From positions 2,939,501 through 3,003,500 of the forward strand of contig NZ_CP031395.1 of assembly GCF_004328645.1 (NCBI RefSeq): a stretch of 64,000 bases of DNA, in the 5' to 3' direction. Both the position numbers and the translations under genes were made by a program. Positions 46,747-60,491 of this stretch are shown one piece after another (the first letter of the stretch is position 1; each line of letters starts with the position of its first letter). The notes under the pieces were generated by a model that saw only the letters and a program-made list of their open reading frames with translations, was not told the origin of the DNA and did no database searches. The DNA comes from Hylemonella gracilis. GTDB taxonomy: Bacteria; Pseudomonadota; Gammaproteobacteria; Burkholderiales; Burkholderiaceae_C.

Positions 46747-48630
46747 TCACTTTCGAAACCGCGTCATCATTTCGAAGGCGCTGCGCATCACCACGGGATC
46801 AGGCTTTGCATCGGTCTTGGGGCGGTTTTGCGAGTCCATCATGTTGAGGTTGCCGTAATGGTCCATCGCATAGATGTCGTCCCCATGGCGTATGCCACGC
46901 AGCACCCAACTGTCCACCAACAGAACCGGAGGCTCCGATGGCGGCGGGGCGAACAAATCCCGTCCCGTGCTGTAGTCGCCCAAGGGATTGCTGCAACCCA
47001 GGGCATGGTGCATCAGGGTCGGCACGAGATCCTGGTGCGCGCTGATGCCCGTAGGCACGGCGGTGCCTCGTCCGGGCCAATGCAGCACGAAGGGCACGAC
47101 CACCTGGTGGTCGGCAAAATTGCCGTTGTGCCCCCAATAGCCTTGCTTCAAGTCGTTGAACTCATCGCCGTGATCACCCGTGATCAAGACGATCGTGTTC
47201 TTGTCCGCGCCCGAGGCACGCAGCTGGGCCAAGATCTCGCCGATCATGCTGTCGGCGTAGTGCACACCGGTGTGGTAACGGTTGATGTAAGGCAGGGCTT
47301 CCTGCTTGCCGTCCAGCTGCGAGTAGCTGATCGACTCCGCCATGGGTTGGGCCAGCGGCGGGTAGCCCTTGGGAAAGTGGTAGGGAGCATGCGATGAATC
47401 CAGGAAAGCCAGGCCAAACCAGGGGCGGCGAGGCTTGGCTTGCAGCTCTTGCGCGATATCCTGCTTCAAGGCGTTCATGATGTGCCGATCACGTTCGTAG
47501 ATCGGCAGCTTGATGGGCGCCACTTCCAGGTGCTGGCGCACGTTGGCGAAGATGGTGCGGTCAAACTCGGTGCCATCCAGTGGCGCGCTCACGTACAGAT
47601 GCAGGCCATAGCCTTGCTGCTGCAAAACCTGGAACAGGACGGACCCCCGCTGTTCCCTCAGCATGTCATCGAAGTAACTCGGCGGCACACCATAGAGCAG
47701 GCCGAAGAAACCCGGTCGCGTCGAATTGCCGCTGCTGTAATGACGCGGAAACACCATGGACTGCTGGGCCAGCTTCCACGTGTTGGGCATGATGGTCGCG
47801 TCCAGGGCATCACGCCGCAGGGAGTCCAGCACGATCACCAACACGTTGGGCGCAGGCTGGGTCGGCGTGCACTGCATGGGCTGCAGGGGGTAGCGCAAGA
47901 CGCCCTGCTTGGCGCCTGGACGCATGGCCCCCATCTCGCCTTGTGCTGAGTCGTCCAAGCCAACGCCGAACTGGCTCAGCATCATGCGCTTGGCGGTGAT
48001 CGGCAACGCCCAGGGCAAATAGGACCATTGACTGACGGCCGCACGCAGGCCCCTGGCATCGTAGTAAATCGTGGCGGCCTGCCCCGCCACCATGAACACC
48101 CCGGCGATCGCCCAATGCGAAAGCACGGCACGCCGAGGCCGCGCAGGCAGCCGGCGCCAGCAGGCCCAGGCCAGCGCCGCCTGCGCGGCAAACACCGCCA
48201 GCACCACCGCCACGGCCAGCGTCCAGTCGAGCCAGGACAGCTGCACCTGGTCGTACAGGGCGCCGCTGAGCACCAGCTGGACCAGCAGGCTGTTGATGTG
48301 GAATCGGTACAGGGCAAACAACCGTGCATCCAGCAGCAGCAGCACGATGAACGCGCCATGCAAAACCACGGCCACGACCCCCAGGACCTGGGGCCTTTGC
48401 TTGTGTCGCATCACCAGCACGAGCAACAGAGGCAGCAAGGAAACCAGGGCGGCGAAGAACGGGAAATGCCCCAGAGAGGCCAAGGTCAGATACGTCGCGC
48501 CCAAAACGCCGCCGGGGTTGTCACGCAGCGGCGCGTTGCTCAGCACGATCACCAGGGCAAGCAAGGCGTTGAGCAGCGTGAAGCGGCTCAACCAGGAGAG
48601 TGACTTCCAACGAGTCAATGGCGTATTCAT
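46747..48630 (-). CDS. Inner-membrane sulfatase-like protein, YejM/PbgA (LapC) family
   Basis: Protein of 627 residues with five N-terminal membrane helices (DUF3413 region, to about residue 195) and a periplasmic sulfatase-fold domain. NVLVIVLDSLRRDALDATIMPN opens the latter; RHYSSGNSTRPGFFGLLYGVPPSYFD and ITGDHGDEFND follow, the Ser/Thr and metal residues of the alkaline phosphatase superfamily. E. coli YejM tunes LPS synthesis by controlling LpxC turnover through LapB; the close match in layout suggests a related role, but orthology is inferred. It starts 18 bases after ligA, so it may be the last gene of an smc-zipA-ligA transcript. Confidence 0.83.
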   Translation of the reverse strand: MNTPLTRWKSLSWLSRFTLLNALLALVIVLSNAPLRDNPGGVLGATYLTLASLGHFPFFAALVSLLPLLLVLVMRHKQRPQVLGVVAVVLHGAFIVLLLLDARLFALYRFHINSLLVQLVLSGALYDQVQLSWLDWTLAVAVVLAVFAAQAALAWACWRRLPARPRRAVLSHWAIAGVFMVAGQAATIYYDARGLRAAVSQWSYLPWALPITAKRMMLSQFGVGLDDSAQGEMGAMRPGAKQGVLRYPLQPMQCTPTQPAPNVLVIVLDSLRRDALDATIMPNTWKLAQQSMVFPRHYSSGNSTRPGFFGLLYGVPPSYFDDMLREQRGSVLFQVLQQQGYGLHLYVSAPLDGTEFDRTIFANVRQHLEVAPIKLPIYERDRHIMNALKQDIAQELQAKPRRPWFGLAFLDSSHAPYHFPKGYPPLAQPMAESISYSQLDGKQEALPYINRYHTGVHYADSMIGEILAQLRASGADKNTIVLITGDHGDEFNDLKQGYWGHNGNFADHQVVVPFVLHWPGRGTAVPTGISAHQDLVPTLMHHALGCSNPLGDYSTGRDLFAPPPSEPPVLLVDSWVLRGIRHGDDIYAMDHYGNLNMMDSQNRPKTDAKPDPVVMRSAFEMMTRFRK

Positions 48631-48648
48631 GAAAATTTCCCGACTGAA

Positions 48649-51997
<3,349 letters not shown>

Positions 51998-52001
<4 letters not shown>

Positions 52002-55000
52002 ACCTCGGCCAAGGAGACGGCGGCTTCCATGTCCACGGCCACGATGCGCGACACGCCCTGCTCCTGCATGGTCACGCCGATCAGTTGCTCGGCCATTTCC
52101 ATCGCGATCTTGTTGTGACTGATGAAGAGGAACTGCGTGCCCCGCGACATGCTGCGCACGAGGCGCGCGTAGCGCTCGGTGTTGGCGTCGTCCAGCGGCG
52201 CGTCCACCTCGTCCAGCAGACAGAAGGGCGCGGGGTTGAGCTGGAAGATGGCGAACACCAGGGCGATGGCGGTCAGCGCCTTCTCGCCGCCCGAGAGCAG
52301 GTGGATGGTCTGGTTCTTCTTGCCCGGTGGCTGGGCCATGACCTGCACGCCGGAGTCGAGAATTTCCTCGCCCGTCATGATGAGCTTGGCCTGGCCGCCG
52401 CCGAACAGCTCGGGGAACATCTTGCCGAAGTGCTCGTTGACGGTCTTGAAGGTGTCGCCCAGCAGGTCGCGCGTCTCGGCGTCGATCTTGCGGATGGCGG
52501 CTTCCAGCGTGTTCATGGCGTCGGTCAGGTCGGCCGATTGCGCGTCGAGGAACTGCTTGCGCTCGCGCGCCGTCGCCAGTTCCTCCAGCGCTGCGAGGTT
52601 GACCGCGCCCAGCGCGGCGATTTCGCGGTTCAGGCGCTCGATCTCGCCCTGCAGGCCGCCCTCTCCCCCACGCAGGCGCACCTTGCCCTCCTCGATGGAC
52701 CGCGCCACGGCCTCCAGGTCGGCCTGGGCCTCGACCAGTTGCTGCGTGTACTGCTCCAGGCCCAGGCGCGCGGCCTGTTCCTTGAGCTGCAAATCGGTGA
52801 TGCGCGCGCGCAGCGGCTCCAGCTCACGCTCGAGCTTGATACGGCGCTCGTCGCTGGCGCGCAGCTTGAGCGTGAGGTCGTCGTACTCGCTGCGCTTGGC
52901 GGCCAGCTGCTGTTCGCGCTCGGTCTTGAGCGCCAGCGCGCCCTGCAGGCCGGCCTGGGCCGCGGCATCGGTGGCGCGGGTCAGTTCCTCGCTCAAGCGC
53001 TGTTCTTCGCTGGCGATGGCGGCGGATTGCTGCTCGGCAGTCTCGATGGCGCGGGCCAGCTCGGCCTTGCGCGCATCCAGCGAGCGCAGCGCGAAGGTTG
53101 CTTCCTGGGCCTGGCGTTCCAGCGCGCGCAGTTGCTCGCGGCTGGCGGCCAGCTTGCGCTCGGCCTCCAGCGCACGCTCGTCCAGCTGGGCCTGGCGCTC
53201 CTGGCTATCGGCCAGGCGCATGTCGAGTTCTTCGAAGCGCGCCTCGGCCGCCATGCGGCGCTCCTGCAGATCTTCCAGCAAGGCATCCACCTCGGCCATG
53301 TCGCCCTGCAGTTGCTCGCTGCGGGCACGGGTCTGCTCGGCCAGTTGGGTCAGGCGCAGGGTTTCGACCTGCACCTCGTGGGCCCGGGCCTGGGTCTCGT
53401 CGGCCTCGCGACGCACGGCCACCAGGCGCTGGGCCGCGTCGGCATAGGCGGCCTCGGCGCGCACGAGGGCGCTCTTGGCCTCGTCGCTGATCAGCGCCTG
53501 GGCACGCACCTGCTTGTCCAGGCTCTCGATTTCCTGGGCCCGGGCCAACAGGCCGGCCTGTTCATTGTCCTGGGCGTAGAAGCTCACGCTGTGGCGGCCC
53601 AGGGCGTGGCCGCTCTTCACGTAGACGGCCTCGCCCGCCGCGAGTTGCTCGCGCTGACCCTGGGCCTCTTCCCAGCTCTGCGCCACATAGCAGCCCTGCA
53701 GCCAGTCACCCAACACGGCCTTGAGGCCGGCGTCGCCCACGCGCAGCAGGCTGGCCAACTGGGGCAGGCCCACCTTGCCGCTGGCCGGCACCTCGGCAGC
53801 GGCTGCGGGCGCGCTGTAGAAAGCCAGCTTGGTCGGGGGGCATCGGCGGCGAACGACTTCAGCATCTCCAGCCGGCTGATCGGCAACGCGGCCATGCGCT
53901 CACGCAGCGCGGCTTCCAGGGCGTGCTCCCAGCCCTGCTCGATGTGCAACTGCGTCCACAAGGCCTGCAGGCCGTCCATGCCGTGCTTGGCCAGCCAGGG
54001 CTGCAGCTTGCCGTCGGTCTTGACCTTGTCCTGCAGGGCTTTGAGGGCCTCCAGGCGCGCGGACAGATCGGCCTGCCGGGCGCTCTCCATGTTGGCGGCG
54101 CGTTGCTTTTCCTGGCGCTCGCTGTCAAGTTGGGGCGTGCGCTCCTGCAACTCGTGCAGGCGGGCCTGGGCCTCCTCGGCCGCCTCGCGGGTCTGGGTGT
54201 TCTGGGCCTGCAGCGTTTGCAACTTGGCCTCGTCGGGCGCTGCCAGGGCCTTCTTGTCCGTGTCCAGGCGCTCGCGGCGCTGCTGCAACTGGCGCGTCTG
54301 CTCCTCGATGCCGCGCTGCTCGGCGGCCAGCACCTGGATTTGCTGCTGCACTTCGTGCACGCTGCTCTTCTGTTCGTTGGCGCGCTGCTGGGCCTGGCGC
54401 AAGGCGTCTTCCAGCTCGGGCAAGGCGGCGGTCTGGTCTTCCAGCTGGGCGGTCAGCTCGACGTTCTTTTCCTCGCCGGTCGAGGCCAGCTCGGCCAGGC
54501 GCTCGATCTCGGCCAGGGCATCGCCCTTGCGCTCGCCCCACTGGCTGTTCTGTTCCTTCAGGGCCTTGAGCCGCTCCTGTGCACGCTGGCGGCCTTCCAC
54601 CACGAAGCGAATCTCGGCCTCCAGCCGGCCCACCTCGGCGCCGGCCTCATACACCTTGCCCTGGGCCTGGTTGACCTGGTCGCCCGCCGCGTAATGCGCC
54701 TGGCGGATAGTCTCCAGCTCGGCCTCGATGTGGCGCAGGTCGGCCACGCGCGCCTCCAGATCGATCACGGCGCGTTCGCCCTCGGCGTGGATGCGCTTCT
54801 GCTCGGCCTCGGCCTCGGCGCGGCGCAAGAACCAGAGCTGGTGCTGCTTGAGGCTGGCCTCGGCCTGCAAGGTCTTGTACTTCTGGGCCACCTCGGCCTG
54901 GTGTTCCAGCTTCTCGAGGTTGGCGTTGAGCTCGCGCAGGATGTCTTCCACCCGGGTCAGGTTCTCGCGCGTGTCGGACAGACGGTTCTCCGTCTCGCGG

Positions 55001-55530
55001 CGGCGCTCCTTGTACTTGGACACGCCCGCAGCCTCCTCCAGGAAGAGGCGCAACTCCTCCGGCTTGGACTCGATGATGCGGCTGATCGTGCCCTGGCCGA
55101 TGATGGCGTAGGCGCGCGGCCCCAGGCCCGTGCCCAGGAACACGTCCTGCACATCACGGCGGCGCACCGGCTGATTGTTGATGTAGTAGCTGCTGGTGCC
55201 GTCGCGTGTCAGCACACGCTTGACGGCGATCTCGGCATATTGGCTCCACTGCCCGCCCGCGCGGTGGTCGGCGTTGTCGAACACCAGCTCCACGCTGGCG
55301 CGGCTGGCCGCCTTGCGGCTGGTGGTGCCATTGAAGATCACGTCCTGCATGGACTCACCGCGCAGCTCCGAAGCGCGGCTCTCACCCAACACCCAGCGCA
55401 CCGCGTCCATGATGTTGGACTTGCCGCAGCCATTGGGCCCGACCACGCCCACCAGCCGCCCCGGCAGCATGAAATTGGTCGGCTCGGCGAAGGACTTGAA
55501 ACCGGAAAGCTTGATGGAATTGAGGCGCAC
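51998..55530 (-). pseudogene. smc: Chromosome segregation ATPase SMC, single-base frameshift
   Basis: About 1177 residues when read through. The N-terminal ATPase half starts VRLNSIKLSGFKSFAEPTNF at the GTG 55530 and has the Walker A GPNGCGKSN. Long coiled coils and the hinge follow. The C-terminal half has [14 protein letters not shown] and Walker [14 protein letters not shown]. The frame is lost inside the hinge after LKSFAADAP; adding one base to the run of six G at 53835-53840 restores [21 protein letters not shown] and joins both halves. SMC is normally required for growth or chromosome segregation, and all motifs are intact, so a missing base in the assembly is far likelier than a dead gene. 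A TTG at 55557 is an alternative, weaker start. Confidence 0.9.
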
Positions 55531-55612
55531 GGCGGGATCCGGGGGTGGGGGGAACAATGACTCAGCGAGCGAAGCCGGAAATCATAACTTCTTGCTCATT
55601 CCGCACCCAGGA

Positions 55613-55648
55613 ACAGAAAAGGCAAAGGCCGCGCGTGGCGCGGCCTTT
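55613..55648 (-). terminator. Rho-independent terminator of the aconitase X operon
   Basis: Ten-base arms AAAGGCCGCG / CGCGGCCTTT (55624-55633 and 55639-55648) around a five-base loop, with TTTTC following on the minus strand after three bases. It lies 25 bases beyond the stop of the last operon gene. Confidence 0.85.
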
Positions 55649-55672
55649 CATGCGGGACGAAGTGAACGACAC

Positions 55673-56674
55673 TCAATCCAGCTTGATACCCGCCGTCTTG
55701 ACGACCTGGGTCCATTTCTGGATTTCGGCCTTGATGTAGGCATCGAACTGTGGCGGGGTGATCGGGTTGGTTTCCAGGCCCAGATCGTCCATGCGCTTTT
55801 TCGCCTCGGGCGTCTGCAGCACGGCCAGGATGTCCTTGTAGATCGTGTTGACCACGTCACGCGGCGCGCCGCTGCTCACAACCAGGCCGAACATCGACTG
55901 CACGTTGAAGCCAGGCAAGGTTTCGGCGACTGCGGGAATGTCGGGCGCGATGGCCGAGCGTCTGAGCGCTGTTGCGGCCAGCGCCTTGAGCCTGCCACCC
56001 TTGAGATGGGGCATGGTGGAGAACAGTGGGTCGATCAGCAGTTCGATGCGGCCGGCCATGACTTCGGGGTAGGCCTGACCGCTGCCCTTGAAGGGCACAT
56101 GCAGGATGTCCAGGCCGGCCTGTTGCTTGAACAGCTCCATGGCCAGATGCATGGAACTGCCGCTGCCCGGGCTGGCGTAGCTGTACTTGCCGGGGCTCTT
56201 CTTGATGAGTTCGATGGCCTCCTGGAGGTTGTTGGCCGGGAAAGACGGCGTGGCCGAGATCAGGATGTTGGACACGCCCAGGATGGTGATACCGGACAGG
56301 TCGCGGGTCGTGTCGAAGGGCAGTTGCCGCATCGCCGGGTTGATGACATGGGGCGTGGCGACGACGCACAAGGTATGGCCGTCCGGCGCGGCCTTGGCGG
56401 TGAAATCCGTGCCCAGGGCCGTGCCCACGCCGGGCTTGTACTCGACGACGATGGGTTGGCGCCAGATGGCAGACAACTGCTGCTGAAGCACACGCGCCAG
56501 GATGTCGATCGCGCCACCCGGCGCATTGGGCACGATCAGCGTGACGGGTTTGCTCGGAAAACCCTGCGCGCTGGCCATTCCGGTTCCGGGCAGCAGGCTG
56601 CTGGCGCCCAGGGCCGCGAGGCCGAGGTTCCATTGGCGGCGGTTGATGCGTCCGCCTTGGTGGTCGTGTTGCAT
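55673..56674 (-). CDS. Bug/TctC-family periplasmic substrate-binding protein (1)
   Basis: Solute receptor of 333 residues, probably for a carboxylate. The N-terminus RINRRQWNLGLAALGASS resembles a twin-arginine signal, cleaved near ASAQG. The mature part opens FPSKPVTLIVPNAPGGAIDILAR and contains YASPGSGSSMHLAMELF and HVPFKGSGQAYPEVMAGRI, the family signatures. AGGAG lies seven bases before the ATG at 56674. The matching TctA/TctB membrane subunits are not in the window, as is usual for Bug proteins. Last gene of the aconitase X operon. Confidence 0.92.
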   Translation of the reverse strand: MQHDHQGGRINRRQWNLGLAALGASSLLPGTGMASAQGFPSKPVTLIVPNAPGGAIDILARVLQQQLSAIWRQPIVVEYKPGVGTALGTDFTAKAAPDGHTLCVVATPHVINPAMRQLPFDTTRDLSGITILGVSNILISATPSFPANNLQEAIELIKKSPGKYSYASPGSGSSMHLAMELFKQQAGLDILHVPFKGSGQAYPEVMAGRIELLIDPLFSTMPHLKGGRLKALAATALRRSAIAPDIPAVAETLPGFNVQSMFGLVVSSGAPRDVVNTIYKDILAVLQTPEAKKRMDDLGLETNPITPPQFDAYIKAEIQKWTQVVKTAGIKLD

Positions 56675-56726
56675 GGTCTGTCTCCTGTTGTTGTGTGTTC
56701 TGTTGTGTGCGCTGTACCGGGAAGGA

Positions 56727-57185
56727 TCAAGGCCTGGCCTTGCGGTGGATCTCGACCACGCCCCGGTCGGCATCCACGCGCACCCAGTCACCGGTCTGGA
56801 TGCAGTCCAGCGGGTCGCGGTCGAAGTCAGTCATGGCCGGCGCATGGGTGACCACGGCGCCCAGGGCCATCTTGGTGGTCATCTCGTTGAAGAGGAAGGC
56901 CGCGGGCGCGCTGTTGAGCAGGCGGGTCATGTGGAACATGGCCGACCAGCCCGAGGAGCCCTTGGCGCCGGGGAACACCAGCACCTTGCCGGCAAAGCTG
57001 ACGCCGCGCAGCTCGTGACGGGTTTCGATCACGCTGCCACTGCGCGGGTCAATGCCGCCCCAGCCGGAGATGCGGTCGCGCGTGACCAGGGCCTCGCCTT
57101 CGGACACCCCGCCGACCACCTTGCGTCCATGGAGGACGATCAGCTGCGATGTTTCAGCGGTGGCGGACGGCGTGGCGGTGTTCAT
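56727..57185 (-). CDS. Aconitase X swivel-domain (small) subunit
   Basis: Protein of 152 residues of the DUF126 family, forming the swivel domain of aconitase X. Conserved segments: GGVSEGEALVTRDRISGWGGIDP, GKVLVFPGAKGSSGWSAM (the conserved Ser-rich loop) and PAMTDFDRDPLDCIQTGDWVRVDADRGVVEI. The ATG at 57185 overlaps the stop of the large subunit gene by four bases, so the two are made together. Known aconitase X enzymes dehydrate cis-3-hydroxy-L-proline or mevalonate 5-phosphate; the substrate here is unknown. Confidence 0.9.
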   Translation of the reverse strand: MNTATPSATAETSQLIVLHGRKVVGGVSEGEALVTRDRISGWGGIDPRSGSVIETRHELRGVSFAGKVLVFPGAKGSSGWSAMFHMTRLLNSAPAAFLFNEMTTKMALGAVVTHAPAMTDFDRDPLDCIQTGDWVRVDADRGVVEIHRKARP

Positions 57186-58474
57186 TGCAAGGCTCCTTGC
57201 CAGCGGCCGGTGCAGGCCGCGTCGATGCACTCGGCGGTGGAGCCGAACCAGGCCTGCACGCCCAGGATGGCCGGCAGGTAATGGGCCTGCTTGGCCGAGT
57301 CGAGCGCGACGGTGCGTGTGCCCTTGGGCACGGCGCGGCTCATGGCCGAGCAGCTGTCGGTCATGAGGATGCCGCCGGCTTCCTCGATGATGCGGGTGTA
57401 GCCGTTGCGGTCGGCCAGGGACTTGATAGCGCGCGGCGTGAAGATCCAGAGCTCGCAATCTGGATGGACCTTGCGGCCCTCGAGCAACTGCGCAGCTTCC
57501 CAGATCTGCTCGATGGTGTAGTGCGGGCAGCCCAGCATGACGTACTGGATCTCGGCGGAGCGGGCCGTGGTGTTGAGCTTCTCGTAGGTCTGGCGTCGCT
57601 CGGCCTCGCCGTAACGCAGCACCTCGACGGGCCGCTGGCCGCCCAGCGCCTGTTCCAGCGTCAGCGCCTCGGGCGTGACGCCAACCACGTGGTACAGCTC
57701 CACGCCGCCCGAGGACGATGCCGCCGCGCCGAAATGCTTCAGGCGCGGCAGATTGGGCACCCGGCCGATGCCGCGCCGGCTGTGCACCGCCGGCACCCGC
57801 TCCTGCACATGCTCGCCAATGAAATACCCCAGCAGGCCCCAGTCCTGCACGGACTCCACCTCGATGTCCAGCTCCACCACGTGCGTGGCGTGGCGGTTCT
57901 CGGGCAGGTGGTAGCCCCAGTAGGGAATGCGCGCGGTCAGCATGGCCGCGCCGCAGCTCTCGCGCCCTTCGGTGTTGGTGCGCGCACCCAGCACCGAATT
58001 GCAGTAGATCACCGCCGACGACTCCATCCAGGCGCAGTGCTCGCCCCGGGTCGGGATGTTGCCCACCTGGTAGGGCGTGCAGGTGTTCATGATCTGGGCA
58101 CCCAGGCTGGCGGCGTGGCGCTCGCTCTTCTCGTAGAAGCGCACCGTTTCCTCGCTCAGGCCCATGCGCTCGGGCTGGCCCGGGTCGAAGCCGAGCTGCA
58201 GATGGCTGGTGAAAACCTTGAACTTCGGGATCTCCACCACCTCCTGGCTGTCCAGGCTGAATTCGGAGAACACCGCGTCCATGCCGCCCTTGGCCAGGGC
58301 GAAATCGCGCTGGAAGGGCGTGGTCGAGGTGATGGTGGCGCAGACATTGCGCGTCTCCACCAGGCGCTCCGCGCCCAAGGCCTCGCCATAACGGACCAGC
58401 AGATCCATGGCCTTCTGCACGGCCGGGCCTTGGTGGCCGTCGTACATGGCTTTTTCTTCGTCGGTCAATCGCAT
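57182..58474 (-). CDS. Aconitase X catalytic (large) subunit
   Basis: Fe-S dehydratase subunit of 430 residues (DUF521/AcnX). It begins MRLTDEEKAMYDGHQGPAVQKAMDLL. Candidate cluster and active-site residues lie in MNTCTPYQVGNIPTRGEHCAWMESSAV, NTEGRESCGAAML and ILMTDSCSAMS. Forms a two-gene enzyme with the swivel subunit. Bacterial relatives act on cis-3-hydroxy-L-proline, but the usual partner genes for hydroxyproline use (a pyrroline-2-carboxylate reductase or a proline racemase-like epimerase) are absent here, and the neighbours point instead to a sugar- or carboxylic-acid pathway. Confidence 0.9.
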   Translation of the reverse strand: MRLTDEEKAMYDGHQGPAVQKAMDLLVRYGEALGAERLVETRNVCATITSTTPFQRDFALAKGGMDAVFSEFSLDSQEVVEIPKFKVFTSHLQLGFDPGQPERMGLSEETVRFYEKSERHAASLGAQIMNTCTPYQVGNIPTRGEHCAWMESSAVIYCNSVLGARTNTEGRESCGAAMLTARIPYWGYHLPENRHATHVVELDIEVESVQDWGLLGYFIGEHVQERVPAVHSRRGIGRVPNLPRLKHFGAAASSSGGVELYHVVGVTPEALTLEQALGGQRPVEVLRYGEAERRQTYEKLNTTARSAEIQYVMLGCPHYTIEQIWEAAQLLEGRKVHPDCELWIFTPRAIKSLADRNGYTRIIEEAGGILMTDSCSAMSRAVPKGTRTVALDSAKQAHYLPAILGVQAWFGSTAECIDAACTGRWQGALQ

Positions 58475-58506
58475 GGGCTTGAGGCTCCGAAACAGTTCTA
58501 GGGGTT

Positions 58507-59337
58507 CTAGGGTGAGGAAGAAAGTGCCGCGGCCTGCGTGGGCAGCACCACACGGCCGCCGATCTCGGCGGCGATGCCGGCGGCCATCTGCACGAGGGCG
58601 GGAGCCACCTCGTCGCGCAGACCTTGTTCGCTGAAGTGGAAGGCGGGGCCACCGCAGTTGAGCGCCATGACCTCGCCAGTCGGGCCGACCAGGGCCACCG
58701 AGACCGAATTGATCTCGCGGTGGAACTCGCCCAGCGACAGGCAATAACCCAGGCGATGGGCTTCGTTGATGGCCCGCTCCATGCCGGGCGCCACGCTGCC
58801 CCACTCGGCCCCGCGCAGCAGACGCAGGGAGTCGATGAGCTGCTGGCGCTGGGGCTCATCCACCGCGGCCAGGAAGGCGCGCCCCAGCGCCGAAACAGGC
58901 AGCGGTGCGCGCGAGCCCACGTCGATGCGCGTCGCGAGCATGGACGAACGCGGCCGACAGGCCTCGACGATCACCATCTCCATGCCGTCACGCACGGCCA
59001 GGTAAACCGAACCACCCGTGCGCTCGGCCAGCATCTGCATGGGCCCGCGCGCGGACCCGCGCACGTCCAGGCCAGAGAGGAACACCTGCGCCAGCGACAC
59101 CACGCCCGCGCCCAGCATGTAGCGCTCGCCGCCAGGCTCGGCGCGCAACCAGCGGTTCGCCACCAGGGTGTCGGCCAGCCGCGTGACGGTGGGACGCGGT
59201 ATGCCCGTCATGCGGGAGAGTTCGGTGGCGCCCAGGGCGCGCTGGCCCTCGCGGAAGCATTGCAACAGCGCCAGGCCGCGGTCGAGGGCGCTGACGGTGT
59301 CGGCGCTCTTGGCGCGCGGTGTGTGGGATGCGTTCAT
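58507..59337 (-). CDS. IclR-family transcriptional regulator
   Basis: Regulator of 276 residues with the N-terminal winged helix ALDRGLALLQCFREGQRALGATELSRMTGIPRPTVTRLADTLV and the C-terminal ligand-binding domain (LATRIDVGSRAPLPVSALGRAFLAA; GYCLSLGEFHREINSVSVAL). The ATG at 59337 is used; an upstream in-frame ATG at 59433 would add 32 unstructured residues. It lies inside the operon, 32 bases before the aconitase X genes, so it is likely both member and controller. The palindromes at 63729-63840 are candidate targets. Confidence 0.92.
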   Translation of the reverse strand: MNASHTPRAKSADTVSALDRGLALLQCFREGQRALGATELSRMTGIPRPTVTRLADTLVANRWLRAEPGGERYMLGAGVVSLAQVFLSGLDVRGSARGPMQMLAERTGGSVYLAVRDGMEMVIVEACRPRSSMLATRIDVGSRAPLPVSALGRAFLAAVDEPQRQQLIDSLRLLRGAEWGSVAPGMERAINEAHRLGYCLSLGEFHREINSVSVALVGPTGEVMALNCGGPAFHFSEQGLRDEVAPALVQMAAGIAAEIGGRVVLPTQAAALSSSP

Positions 59338-59449
59338 GGTAGGTCGATTGTGCAACGATGAGGGCCGGCCACGCGGTGACCGCTGGCCCTTGGACGGCCC
59401 CTGCCCCACTGCCATCGACGCATCCTGGTTCATGGTCTTGGCGCCAGGT

Positions 59450-60451
59450 TCACTCGAACTTGACGTTGTTCTCGCGCACCGTGGTCGTGAAGGCGTCCCA
59501 CTGCTTGCGATGGAAGGCGGCGAACTGGGCCGGCGTCATGCCATAGCCCGAGAAACCCTGCGCCACCAGTTGCTCGCGCACATCAGCGCGGCTGAGCACG
59601 TCGCGCAGCATGCGGCTCAGCCGCTCCGCGATGGCGGGCTGCATCTTGGCCGGGCCGAAGAAACCGGCCCAGGGCGCGATGGTGACCGCGCCCAGGCCCA
59701 GTTCGGCCGCCGTGGGCACCTCGGGCAGCAAGGGGCTGCGCTCGGGCAACAGGGTCACCAGGGGGCGAATCTTCTTGTCCTTGGCGAAACCCGGCACCAG
59801 CGTGCCGGTGGAGAACATCATCTCGATCTGTCCGCCCACCAGGTCCGTCATGGCCTGGGCGTCGCCCTTGTAGCGCACGTTCACCACCTTGATGCCGCGT
59901 GTGGCCAGCAGTTGCAGCATGGCCAGTTCCGAGGCGCTGTTGCTGGAGCCGGAGTTGTACTTGCCGGGATTGGCCGCCACATGGTCGAGGAATTCCTTCA
60001 GGCTACCCGAGGGCAGCGCGGGCGACACCGCCAGGAACATGGAAAACTCGCCAGCCGTGGTCAGCGGCGTGAAGGCCGTGAAGGGGTCATAGGGCGGATT
60101 GGGCCGCAGTGCCGGCACGGCCACCATCGCCGTGTTGGAGCCCAGCATGAAGGTGTAGCCGTCGGGCGCGGCCCGCATCACCTCCTGCGCGGCGATGATG
60201 CCCTCGGCGCCAGGCTTGTTGTCCACCACCACCGCCTGCCCAGCCTGGGCCGCGAGGCCCTTGGCAATGACGCGCGCAATCGTGTCGGCCCCACCGCCCG
60301 CCGAGAAAGGAACGACCAGGCGGATGGGTTTGTCGGGATAGGTCTGCGCTGAGGCGGGCGCGGCCAGGGCCAGCGCGGCCACCAGCACGGCGATGGCTCC
60401 GGCCAGCGCAGCCAGGCCGCGACGACGCGCGAGGAAAGTTGTTCTGTTCAC
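59450..60451 (-). CDS. Bug/TctC-family periplasmic substrate-binding protein (2)
   Basis: Second carboxylate receptor of the operon, 333 residues. It has a signal peptide cleaved near ASAQT, then YPDKPIRLVVPFSAGGGADTIARVIAKGL and VVDNKPGAEGIIAAQEVMRAAPDGYTF, standard Bug signatures. The start is the GTG at 60451, with AAGGAG at good spacing; an in-frame ATG at 60472 lies outside that context. It shares little with the first Bug protein beyond the family core, so the two may bind different ligands. Confidence 0.92.
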   Translation of the reverse strand: MNRTTFLARRRGLAALAGAIAVLVAALALAAPASAQTYPDKPIRLVVPFSAGGGADTIARVIAKGLAAQAGQAVVVDNKPGAEGIIAAQEVMRAAPDGYTFMLGSNTAMVAVPALRPNPPYDPFTAFTPLTTAGEFSMFLAVSPALPSGSLKEFLDHVAANPGKYNSGSSNSASELAMLQLLATRGIKVVNVRYKGDAQAMTDLVGGQIEMMFSTGTLVPGFAKDKKIRPLVTLLPERSPLLPEVPTAAELGLGAVTIAPWAGFFGPAKMQPAIAERLSRMLRDVLSRADVREQLVAQGFSGYGMTPAQFAAFHRKQWDAFTTTVRENNVKFE

Positions 60452-60491
60452 GGTTTGTCTCCTTGTTCTCATCACCGAATCACGGAAGCGC

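Noticed and set aside
53923..55560. Long open frame opposite smc
   Set aside because: Leu/Gly/Gln-rich shadow of the coiled-coil code on the other strand; no recognisable domain.
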